From contig WPIO01000020.1 in NCBI GenBank assembly GCA_009760855.2, forward strand, positions 3,732,501 to 3,765,000: 32,500 bases of DNA, given 5' to 3'. The notes beneath the pieces are model-generated. The model saw nothing but the letters and a program-made list of their open reading frames with translations. It was not told the origin of the DNA and ran no database searches. This document shows positions 10,290-18,362 of the stretch, piece by piece (the first letter of the stretch is position 1; each line of letters opens with the position of its first letter). The position numbers and the translations under genes are program-made. Source of the stretch: Cristatella mucedo (taxonomy: Eukaryota > Bryozoa > Phylactolaemata > Cristatellidae).

Positions 10290-11945
10290 CAGTAACGTAC
10301 GCGATAGCCTTGAGGGAATGCCCCCTCTAGAAAGAGCCCCCTCTCTTCACCACTTCCCGGATGCCTTTTGGAGAGGGCCCTTCTAAGTCGTCCACGGCAG
10401 CCACAGTAAATACTTGGAAAACGTGGAGTTAAATAATGGAAGTCGTTGCTGGCTGACATTGATTGGCACTGTGCCTTCCAGGAAATATGCCCCGGATGAC
10501 AGTCACCAAGAGCAGCACCAGACTCCGAGGAATGTCTCCCGAGAGAGCTAGGAGTGCACAAGGAGCCCATACCCTGGCAGGACTGCACCGAGTATTGATA
10601 TGAGCTGTGATCATTCGAGGAACCGCTAAAGTACAGGAGTACCCTCTGGCTCTGTCCTCGGTCCACTGCATTTCACGGTGCCTACTCTTGCCGATGAAAT
10701 CGCCATGCACAATACAGACTTTCGTTTCTGTGTCCACGTCACACAGCTGCTGTAGCTATGCTATGATCAATTCCTCCCATCCTTGAAGCATGTTAAACTC
10801 TCTCTCTCTCAGCTCGTTTGATAGATATACACATCCTGAAGTGGATGGAAGCAAACTTTCCTAAATTGAATAATGATAAAACCAACTTACTGGTAATAGG
10901 CAAACCAAGTGTGATTCAGAAATTGTTAAGCCCAGCACTCAGAATCGGCTCTGCCAGCATAACTCCTATTGAATCTGCACGAAATATAGGTGCCCTGATC
11001 CCAAGTGACCTTTCATTATTAATGTAATAATGATATAATTCATGTGTATAGTGCCCTAAAATCCACGAGGCTCGAGCCCACGACCCGGTCAAACCTTGGT
11101 CGGGGCGAGCACCTTAACCACTGGACCAAACAGGCTCGACTAGACCACCACATCAGCACCACGGTCAAGTCTGCCTACTTTTAGCTACATAGCATTGCTA
11201 AAATTTGGGCTTGATTAGACGGGCATACCATATCTTAATTGGTCCGTGCATTTGTGACATCTCGTCTCGACTTCTGTAACTCACTGCTTGATGGCCAACC
11301 GACCTGTGAACTCAGGCACTTACAGCTGGTGCTAAACTCTGCAGCCAGGCTTGTCTGTCATGAACGTTGAAGTTGCTACATCACACCACTTCTAGCCAAC
11401 CTGCACTGGCTCCCAGTCAAAGCAACGCATCGTATTCAAGGTTCTGTCACTCAATTTTAGGTCCCTTTACTCCTTGGCTCCAGCCTACCTATCAGATCTA
11501 CTCCCCCACCAGGCTAGGCATCGTACCATTCTGCTCTCTGAATCAAATCGTTTAGCTACACTTCTTAGGAACCTCAAATCCTGTGGAGACCATGCCTTTA
11601 GTTCGTATGCTCCCAAAGCCTGGAACTCACTTCCGACTGGCAATACGATATACCCTGACTTGACCACATTTAAAAAGAAACTAAAAACACGTCTATTTAT
11701 GACAGCATTTAGTGGGTCTCTGTGATTTGTCCTTAGTGTGCTAATGCATGCTGACACAGTACATGCTGCTACTAACCATATTTGTATGCTGACCCTGTGC
11801 ATATCACCTCAAACGATGTTATGTTTTTTGACATTCGAGCATGCTGCCATTAAGTCATGCTTCCTTTACAGCATATGTAAAGTGCCCAGAAAGAGACAAG
11901 TCCTCTGATGGTGCTATAGAAATGTATTATTATGAATTGTTATTA
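10290..11945 (+). mobile_element. LINE-A (CR1-like), longest copy: most of RT domain and full 3' end, inactive
   Basis: RT landmarks run in order. LGVHKEPIPWQD (about 10548-10585) resembles FGI.G.AL.WF. GVPSGSVLGPLHFT (about 10636-10677) is the GVPQGSVLGP box. CVHVTQL (about 10728-10749) sits where YADDTQL is expected, so both catalytic aspartates are replaced. EANFPKLNNDKTNLLVIG (about 10850-10905) is the NFLKLN.DKTE.L..G block. SRLDFCNSLLDG, HLQLVLNSAARLV, APAYLSDLLPHQARHR, YAPKAWNSLP and LKTRLFMTAF finish the domain (11260-11722). The 3' UTR ends with AGTGCCCAGAAAGAGACAAG, GGTGCTATAGAAATG and TATTATTATG. Stops, frameshifts and a nested SINE-A (11018-11137) interrupt it. The SINE lies between DLSL and LDHHI, which are otherwise adjacent in the family. 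The 5' limit is uncertain; 10290-10540 is only weakly RT-like. Confidence 0.85.
11018..11137 (-). mobile_element. SINE-A nested inside LINE-A
   Basis: Minus-strand reading from 11137: GAGCCTGTTTGGTCCAGTGG (box A), TTAAGGTGCTCGCCCCGACC, AAGGTTTGACC, GTGGGCTCGAGCC (box B), then a shortened tail GGGCACTATACACATG and AATTATATCATTATTA. The head matches the copies at 16125 and 16590 closely. The tail lacks the AAGTGCC...AGAGATTAAG half of the hairpin, so this copy has an internal deletion or belongs to a shorter subfamily. It splits the RT of the surrounding LINE, so it inserted after that LINE. Confidence 0.88.
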
Positions 11946-12043
11946 TACCCCACTTCTTGCCAACCTGCACTGGCTCCGAATCAAGCAGCATATAGACTTC
12001 ATGGTTTTGTCGCTCACTTTAGGTCCTTTCATCCACTGATGTA
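11946..12043 (+). mobile_element. LINE-A RT scrap, directly downstream of a LINE-A 3' end
   Basis: The translation TPLLANLHWLRIKQHIDF then VLSLTLGPFIH corresponds to PLLANLHWLPVK..RIVFKVLSLNFRSLYS of the copy at 11385-11470. It begins right after the ATTATT-like end of the preceding element, in the same orientation, and stops within about 100 bp. It may be a separate insertion cut by the antisense LINE-B, or a tandem piece left by local duplication. Confidence 0.75.
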
Positions 12044-12045
12044 AT

Positions 12046-12995
12046 GTGTCTCTTCCTGTTAGTCCACAAAGCCACAAAGACTACGTTGGTGTTACGCAGG
12101 AGAGTTTTATATAGCGCACTCGAAGCCTAAGCGGCTCACGATATACATTCGGTAGTCAACAGTCTTCATCTCACACAGCAAAGAGAAAGTGGAAAGCATA
12201 GCAGAGTCAGGAGAGCAGTTGAGATAGTGAGTAGCATGGAAGTAGCAGCTCAGGACCGCTGGAAAGGATTGCCATAGTCGGCACCAGGACAGTAGATGTC
12301 GTTGCATAAGAATCGTGGAAGCGAGTTCCACAGTCTAGGACCTGCAGAGCTAAAGCTTCTGATGCCAACTGTCTTTAAGTGAAGCAATAGAACAGCTAAT
12401 TTATGGTCCAAAGGAGGGCATGAGAAGGCTGAAACTGGTGCAGCAGTTCAGCTAGATATAAAGGCGCCAAGCCGTAACAGGCTTTGTGGGTCATCGTAAG
12501 AACGTCACTCTGTATCTGCCAATCAGCTGGCAGCTCCGTCCAAGCTCTTTCCAGCAAAAGGGATATATGGCCAAACCACTGGGGTTTTCAAACTAGCCTT
12601 GCAGCCATATTCATCACCAGCTGCACTGGCTTTTTAACTTTTTTTGGTAGCCCAGCCAAAATGGAATTGCAATAATCTAGCCGAGACACAACCAGGGAGC
12701 TAGTTCAAATTTTTGCAAGCCACCCTGGAAGACAGTTCCTAATCTTAGATAAGAATCTGATAGGATGGCTAACTGTGGAAGCATTCTTCTCAACGAAACT
12801 TTCAAAATTTAGGCAACCATCAAAGGCGACACCTAAATTCCAAACACATGCTCACTACACAACAGCATCAGCTATTAGAAGAGCAAAGTCTTCTCAGCCA
12901 CATGCTTGGGGTGTTCTACGAGTAGCAGTTCTGTTTTATCGTTGCTTAGTTTAAGGAAATCTGACGATGTCCAGGATTGAGTGTCTGCGAGGCAA
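12046..12995 (-). mobile_element. LINE-B: divergent CR1/Rex-like LINE, decayed, antisense
   Basis: Minus-strand motifs in order from 12989: SSDFLKLSNDKTELLLVEHP (the L.LN.DKTE.L..G block), GVAFDGCLNFESFVEKNAST (the LG..D..L.F..HI segment), VSRLDYCNSILAGLPKKVKK, LVMNMAARLV, HKACYGLAPLYLAELLHQF and SFSSAGPRLWNSLP (about 12345). A 3' UTR follows, with TGACTACCGAATGTATATCG and the tail GCCGCTTAGGCTTCGAG, TGCGCTATATAAAAC (about 12140-12100). Its AGPRLWNSLP and YLAELL differ from the YAPKAWNSLP and YLSDLL of LINE-A, so it is another subfamily. It has multiple stops. It sits between two plus-strand LINE-A pieces and is 5'-truncated before the catalytic boxes. Confidence 0.82.
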
Positions 12996-12998
12996 GCA

Positions 12999-13401
12999 TT
13001 CCCTTTATCACTTGCTCCATGTCACCTATCGGAACTACTCTCCAAACAGGCTAGGCATCGTACCGCCACATTTTTTACGCAAATAGTTTAGCTATGCCTC
13101 GAATTAATCTCAGATCCTTCGGAAACCATGTCTTTAGTTCATATGCTCCCAAAGCCTGGAACTCACTCCGAACTGACGTCACGACTTTCCCTGTCTTGAG
13201 ATTTAAAATGGAGCTAAAAACCCACATGTTCCTCACTGCATTTGCTTGGTCCTTTTACTTGTCCTTTTTATGCTTGTGCCTGCTAACATTGTGTATGTTA
13301 TCACCCATCAATATGGTCTTGCTTCCTTTACAGCAGAAGTAAAGTGCCTGGAAACAGATTAAGTTATTGGAGTGTGCTATTCAAACGTATTATTATTATT
13401 A
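12999..13401 (+). mobile_element. LINE-A 5'-truncated copy with complete 3' end
   Basis: Begins at a segment equivalent to LAPAYLSDLL (CTCCATGTCACCTATCGG). It then reads QARHRT in one frame, and MPRINLRSFGNHVFSSYAPK, AWNSLRTDVTTFP and LKTHMFLTAF in another (13094-13250). The 3' UTR finishes with CTTTACAGCAGAAGTAAAG, TGCCTGGAAACAGATTAAG, GTGTGCTATTCAAACG and a pure (ATT)n end at 13387-13401. Of all the LINE-A copies here it has the cleanest terminal repeat. WNSLP reads WNSLR, and frameshifts are present near 13080. Confidence 0.87.
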
Positions 13402-14164
13402 CTGCTGTTGGTCGGCCTTTTGAGCAGTCTTTGATTTTAGCACGAGAACCAAAGAAAAAAATAAAGTAGAAGCGTGGAGCTCAGCAACGGTCACGTGCTC
13501 ATATTACCAGATTTGTAGGAAGACAGAAGACCGTGACCCTGGCAAGAATCAAGGCCTCCTCCACAGGCTGAAAACGGTCCCTTCCTCCTTGCTTGGAAAT
13601 CTGGCCTGCGTTCGCGTTCCTGCATCGCATTCCTTGGAGATCTGGCCTGCGCTGCAAGGCTTGCAGTTCCCGCAATGCTTGCAGTCAGGCTGTTGAGGAG
13701 CTATCCGTTGGTAAGCACGTGTAATCTGCTCGAATTTACTTGGAAGCACGTGACTTACCACGTGCTTCCAACCAGCCCACAATCAGAGAGATGCCATAGA
13801 CGAGTTACAGCCAAAATTGCACTGACTTTACGAGAAGATAAAACTCGAAGATCCAACCTCACACACAAACGCACGTACGCACTCACACACGAACTGTCCC
13901 ACGGCGATCAGATGTCAGCAGGTATACTTTTCCATTCTTCAGAATGGAGGACGAAAGCTGAAAAGTGGATGTCTAGCCGCAGTCGCCATGGCAATGATAG
14001 TCGCCATGGCGACGTCTCAATTAGAGTAGGCTCTTTAAGAGTAAGTGAACCTGCTGTACATCTTAGCTATCGGTAAACACTATTGGGCTGATGAGGGCAC
14101 CTTAACCATTTGCCTCAAACGGAGCATTCTGAAAACCTACCACTTTAGTCTTCACAGAACCATT
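13402..14164. other. unassigned stretch; contains an E-box hairpin
   Basis: A 133-codon ORF (13675-14076) and a 77-codon reverse ORF show no recognisable family. A partial 46-bp duplication with the core ATCTGGCCTGCG occurs at about 13599 and 13640. AGTCGCCATGGC occurs twice, 18-20 bp apart, near 13980-14010. The hairpin is listed separately. Confidence 0.4.
13740..13771. promoter_or_regulatory. perfect 13-bp inverted repeat with CACGTG E-boxes
   Basis: TTGGAAGCACGTG (13740-13752), loop ACTTAC, CACGTGCTTCCAA (13759-13771). Each arm holds the palindrome CACGTG, and two more occur at 13716-13721 and 13492-13497. CACGTG is the core site of bHLH-ZIP factors such as MYC/MAX and USF. Four copies in under 300 bp exceed chance expectation, but no gene is in view to be regulated. 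A fold-back repeat born by template switching is an alternative. Confidence 0.5.
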
Positions 14165-14300
14165 GAATGTAGTGTATCTCCGTCCGTAATTCCACAAAGC
14201 CTTAAGGGCTAAGTGGATGTTTCGAAGAAACGTTTTCTGTAACTCACTCAAAGCCTAAGCAGATTCCTGTGCACTTGGAAGTCAAGTGTTCTAAGATGCA
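14165..14300 (-). mobile_element. LINE-B 3' tail fragment
   Basis: Minus-strand reading gives TTGACTTCCAAGTGCACAGG, TCTGCTTAGGCTTTGAGTG, AGTTACAGAAAACG and AAGGCTTTGTGGAATTACGG. These correspond in order to TTGACTACCGAATG, CCGCTTAGGCTTCGAGTG, GCTATATAAAAC and GGCTTTGTGGACTAACAGG at the end of the LINE-B at 12046. No RT coding is readable upstream, so only the tail is retained. Confidence 0.68.
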
Positions 14301-15826
14301 CATGACGGTCGTAAACCATACCCTTATCAACTGGCAGAAGTGTGACCGAGGTCGTGACATTGGAACGAATCCCGACCCACGTGACCCACTTCCCGACCAC
14401 CCGAAGACGCGATGGCAGCCCAACCTTCAGCGATGTCTTTCTACAGCTTCAATTCGCGAACCGAGTTATGCTTTTTTGGAACCTGTTTTTAGTGTGCGCT
14501 TGAATCTTCGATCGGATATGAGTGAGCCGGCGATGAGCAGTGTACTTGGCAAAAAGGGAGGCTTTAACCAGCCTGACCGTCGCCAGTTCGCCGAACCTGA
14601 GGCTCCCTAATGAAAAAAAAGGTCTGGCTATCAGCCGGCGCCTTCCAGCACGACACTCCGTCACCGCCCGGTGCGTCGACGTCCTTGACTGTTAAACGGC
14701 AGCGAGTTGCCGTAGAATCTGTGGGGCTTCAGTCTTTGTAATACGCCGGCCCTAGCGTATTATCCTGTGCTGAAGGATTTCTGCAAGTACATGCCGTTCA
14801 AGCCCATATGCTCAGCCAGGATTGCTATCATGGCGAACTGTGACCACATCCGGCCTGGCCAATCTTAGGAGGGCTGAACGAGGCCAGCCTGGAACCTTCA
14901 TACCGCCCCACCCACCCCAGCTGCTCGGTTTAAGCAGACTGGCGCACAGCAGCGCCCTCAGCTCTTCGTCCTCTAACCTATTGTCAACGTGGGCTGCACT
15001 CTAGACAGCGACTGGCCACAGCAATTAAATAACATAAGGCCGAGCAGTCCACAGCAGCTCGGGGGGGGGGGGGCCCACTCTCATTCCAGCTCCAGATGCC
15101 GACAGCCCTCGGACGTGGGAGGGAAGCCCTCAGGCGTGAGCGGATGCGTTTTTAGAGGTATAGCAATGTCGCTAATACAGCTCGTGCCAAGGAACTACTG
15201 CACAGCCATTCGGTGGGCGTGTAAGGAAGTGGGCCGAGTTTCGTCACCAGCCAGATTGGCTCGCAACTAGCAGCAGTGCAGCTTTTCATTGACGGCACGC
15301 AGCCAGCCTATTTATTGGGCTATTGATCGGCTCTGGGTGGAGTAGGCTCAGCGTGGCAGCAGGCTACTGAATGCCTAGCCGAGTCTATGAGCCGGCCGCC
15401 CTCTCCGGGCCAGGGCTACGCCAGCCGTCTTGTCCAGGCCTGAATACGGCCGGGGGGGGGGAGCCCTAGTGATGGGCGTTATCGCAGCAACTGCGTCGAG
15501 CTATTTTGAGCCGCTTTCATGCAAGCGAGTCTCCCACCCACCGACTGCCGCTTGCGTCATGGAAGTCGCGTCTAACCAGCGAGCACTTCGTCGGGCGCCT
15601 GCAGCTTTGCTGTGCAAACAACGAGACTTCCTTCATGAAAGGCACGTTTGGCGTCATACCCGCAGAGAGCCTGTGGGTCGCTAGCCAAGCTGTGCTGGCA
15701 ATGTAAGCAAACACTCGCACAGCGTTCAGTGGCGCACTGACTAATGACAACACCGGATCGCTTGAAGCCCCCATCCTGCCCACTTTTTCCACACCTTCCT
15801 TCACCCAGCTACACCTTCCCCACCTT

Positions 15827-15827
<1 letters not shown>
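14301..15827. other. unassigned stretch with poly-G runs
   Basis: No gene, SINE or LINE recognised over about 1.5 kb. Composition rises toward GC from 14850. Two pure G runs stand out: G13 at 15061-15073 and G10 at 15452-15461. ORFs of 60-113 codons overlap on both strands and show no motifs. Confidence 0.45.
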
Positions 15828-15908
<81 letters not shown>

Positions 15909-16009
15909 ACTCACAGTCTGGTCAACTCACTGTCTCTCTCTCTCTCCGTCTCTATCTCTCTCTTTCTCTCTCTCCCTCGCTCTATCACATCATTCTCTCG
16001 CTCTGTCAT

Positions 16010-16099
<90 letters not shown>

Positions 16100-16124
16100 C
16101 CTCTCTCTCTCTCCTCCCTCTCTC
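15828..16124. repeat. (CT)n arrays in two blocks
   Basis: A pure CT block (15828-15907), a mixed non-repeat bridge containing AACTCACAGTCTGGTCAACT, a degenerate TCTCT/TTTCT zone, and a second pure block (16015-16096) ending in CCTC/TCCC-interrupted repeat. The array runs directly into the SINE-A head at 16125. Either the SINE inserted at the edge of the array or the array grew beside it. Confidence 0.97.
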
Positions 16125-16262
16125 GAGCTGGTTTGGTCCAATGGTTTAGGTGCTCGCCCCGACCAAGGTCTGGCTGAGGTCGCAGGCTCGAGCCCCGAGG
16201 CATATGTGAAGTGCCTGAATAGAGATTAAGTTCTCTTGGAGCGCTATACAAATGAATTATTT
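16125..16262 (+). mobile_element. SINE-A, full-length
   Basis: Three parts. (1) A tRNA-like head, GAGCTGGTTTGGTCCAATGG, then TTTAGGTGCTCGCCCCGACC. Box A lies in TGGTCCAATGG, and box B is AGGCTCGAGCCCC. The extended GACCAAGGTCTGGCTGAGGTC segment between them resembles the long variable arm of Ser/Leu tRNAs. (2) Almost no unrelated body. (3) A tail, GTGAAGTGCCTGAATAG, AGATTAAGTTCTCTTGG, AGCGCTATACAAATGAATT, matching the 3' end of LINE-A in this window. AGTGC (16210-16214) can pair with GCGCT (16241-16245), with one G-U. Its conserved tail suggests LINE-A RT mobilised it. Confidence 0.9.
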
Positions 16263-16589
16263 CGTCTTTCTTCCTTCTTTCTCTCCAACTCTTCTCCACT
16301 GAGCTTGAGCCCGATCTCAGATACGGGTACGGGTATGTGTCTCCCACTCTCTGCACGTCTTTCCTCGCGATCCCACCTGGCTTACTGCCTTGCAGTTCAG
16401 CGAAACCCGGTTGCTACACTCAGCTTTGCCGACTAATCTGCTGACCTGGCGAATCTTTCAAAGTGGCACCTGACGGTGAGTGGCAAGCTTAACTCCTGTT
16501 TCCGGATGCTTGCAAAACTCGGCAAGCTCGCCTGCCTCGATAGCTGGCTACCATACAGCTAGCTTGCCTGCCACTGCCGATGTCATTCC
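16263..16589. other. unassigned spacer between two SINE-A copies
   Basis: About 330 bp with no coding or repeat feature seen. It begins with a TTCTTTC-rich stretch following the SINE tail. Confidence 0.4.
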
Positions 16590-16736
16590 GAGCTGGTTTG
16601 GTCGAGCGATTAAGGTGCTCGCCCCGACCAAGGTCTGACTGAAGTCGTGGGCTCGAGCCCCGAGGCATATGTGAAGCGCCTGAATAGAGATTAAGTTCCC
16701 TTGGGGCGCTATATAAATGAATTATATTTAATCATA
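16590..16736 (+). mobile_element. SINE-A, full-length
   Basis: Head GAGCTGGTTTGGTCGAGCG with a better box A than its neighbour (TGGTCGAGCGATTAAGG, very like the D-arm of Ser/Leu tRNAs), then GTGCTCGCCCCGACCAAGG and box B GGGCTCGAGCCC. The tail has GAAGCGCCTGAATAG, AGATTAAGTTCCCTTGG and GGCGCTATATAAATG, with an AT-rich end to about 16736. The outer stem AGCGC (16675-16679) and GCGCT (16706-16710) pairs perfectly. It differs from the copy 465 bp upstream at few positions, so both are fairly young or derive from the same master. Confidence 0.9.
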
Positions 16737-17334
16737 TTTATTCCGCCGCTACATTGCCTCCTCCTAACCAGCGGTGGGTTTGGTTGCAATCACGTAGTGC
16801 CATCAGCACCGCCGCTCGACTGTATCACCTTGCCACACTACCGAAGCTACTGATTGGTCCTAAACCGCGAGCCACCCTGCCAAATCGCGTATGGCGGAGC
16901 AAAAGCAACGCCAACCGTGAGCCAACTCGAAGCGATCGCGAAGCGCCGGCCTGCACAAGCCTGTTAATGGATCGCAGTGGTGTTTCAATATGGGCCTGTC
17001 GGGCCCCACTAAAGCACGATGCTCAGTATATCGTCATTGACTACCAGTCGCTGGTGAACATTGGCATCTCCTACACCGTATTTTCAGGAGACCGATAAGC
17101 GGCGACTGGTAGGCCAGCGGGAGACTATTAAGTATGTCGCAACAGTGCCATAAGTTAAACCGTTGGCCACAGCTCATTCATTCTCTTACGTGTTCCAGAT
17201 GCTGACGTGGTTTCGGATCCGTGGTTGAACCTCTAACGTAATGCAGTGGCAACAGCGTCGCGTGTCCTCTCAGCATTTAGTTATCCGTCTATATATTTTA
17301 CCAATATTCCTTAATTAAATCTTTTGGTAACCAA
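16737..17334. other. unassigned stretch
   Basis: A 114-codon ORF (16754-17098) is the longest frame. It shows no domain, signal or membrane segment, and I have no reason to call it a gene. Confidence 0.4.
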
Positions 17335-17735
17335 GCCCACAGCTATTATTACCCACCGAAAGTCTGGAACAGGGCTCCGCATCACTATCGGTGACGGCAT
17401 TGTAGCGTTCAAGTCTCTGCGACAGATTTAACTGTGTGCCGGTCACCTTTCCATTTGCGTCCGTGTGCTTGCTTTTGTGATTCTGTGTGGTTTGCATGGG
17501 TATCTGTGCATGATTCAGTATATGTGACTATGCTTTAGGTCTTTAGAACCGTTGGTCGTGAGTGTCTTCATGTTTGATTTAGCATTCTGGCCTTCGCACG
17601 ATACTCGTTTGCTTCTGAATGCTTGTTACATTGCACGTCAACCTGGTAGTGATTTTCTTGCAGCGAGTTGTAAGCACATGGGCAGAGATTAAGTTCTTCT
17701 AAAGTGCTCTACGAACGGACTATTATTACTACATT
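17335..17735 (+). mobile_element. LINE-A 3' end, strongly decayed coding part
   Basis: SYYYPPKVWNRAP (about 17341-17375) corresponds to YAPKAWNSLP, and VAFKSLRQI after a frameshift corresponds to TTFKK.LKT. A 3' UTR of about 240 bp with TTTGCATGGGTATCTG-type words follows. The tail is preserved: GAGTTGTAAGCACATGGGC, AGAGATTAAGTTCTTC, AAAGTGCTCTACG and CTATTATTACTAC. Here the outer stem is AGCAC (17673-17677) with GTGCT (17704-17708). This is a compensated change relative to the AGCGC/GCGCT of the copies at 6113 and 16590. Confidence 0.68.
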
Positions 17736-18019
17736 CTCGCTCGATCGGTCCCATGGTTGTGGCTGCTTGTATTCCAGGTCGTATCAAACAGAAATCGTTC
17801 GCTGCTTCGGTGCTGAACGCTCGCTTCGTTCGACGTTCGACGGCTCACTAATGTCACTGAAACCGTCGCTGACCGTATACTTCGGGGATGATTTGCAGGC
17901 TTACTAACCAGGTATTCGCGGGATATTGATGTGGGGGAGGGCTGCGGCAGAGGACACAAGTTGGGGGCCAGATGCTGCCACACTAGGTGTTGCTGGCGTC
18001 AGTGCCGTTCAATGCACCG
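17736..18019. other. unassigned stretch
   Basis: No feature recognised; short ORFs only. Confidence 0.4.
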
Positions 18020-18140
18020 GATCTAATGACGCGTAGCGGGGGAGGTGGCATCAGATCTAAGGACGCGTAGGGGGGGCATCAGATCTAAGGACACGTAGCG
18101 GGGGGGGGGGGCATCGGATTCAAGGATGCGTAGCAGGGAA
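18020..18140. repeat. four-copy minisatellite, unit GATCTAAGGACGCGTAG plus G-run
   Basis: Units start at 18020, 18054, 18082 and 18117 (28-35 bp). Each has GAT(C/T)(T/C)AA(G/T)GA, then CGCGTAG or variants, then a G-run of different length and GCATC. Length variation lies mostly in the G-run, which reaches G12 at 18100-18111. The conserved part holds an ACGCGT palindrome in the first two units, changed to ACACGT and ATGCGT in the others. Confidence 0.9.
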
Positions 18141-18228
18141 AGGCAACCCGCTTGCAAAGCAGCAATTATGCAGATCAGTCCCATGCGTCAAGCGTCTTTC
18201 GGCACCCCATGAATATATTCGATTTTAT

Positions 18229-18362
18229 AAGTTCGCATCGTTTATTGGTAGCTTGCATGTATACATTCATTTGAATGTATGTAATATATGCAGATTGTGC
18301 ATATCAATGTACGCATAAGTACGCATCGTCCGCTGATAGCCTCTATGTATACGTTGAAGAAC
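18229..18362. repeat. diverged direct repeat, about 45 bp, offset 88 bp
   Basis: AAGTTCGCATCGTTTATTGG then TAGCTTGCATGTATACATTC (18229-18270) resembles AAGTACGCATCGTCCGCTGA then TAGCCTCTATGTATACGTTG (18317-18356), with both ending in a GAA block. This is an old partial tandem duplication with an 88-bp period. No coding role was seen. Confidence 0.65.
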
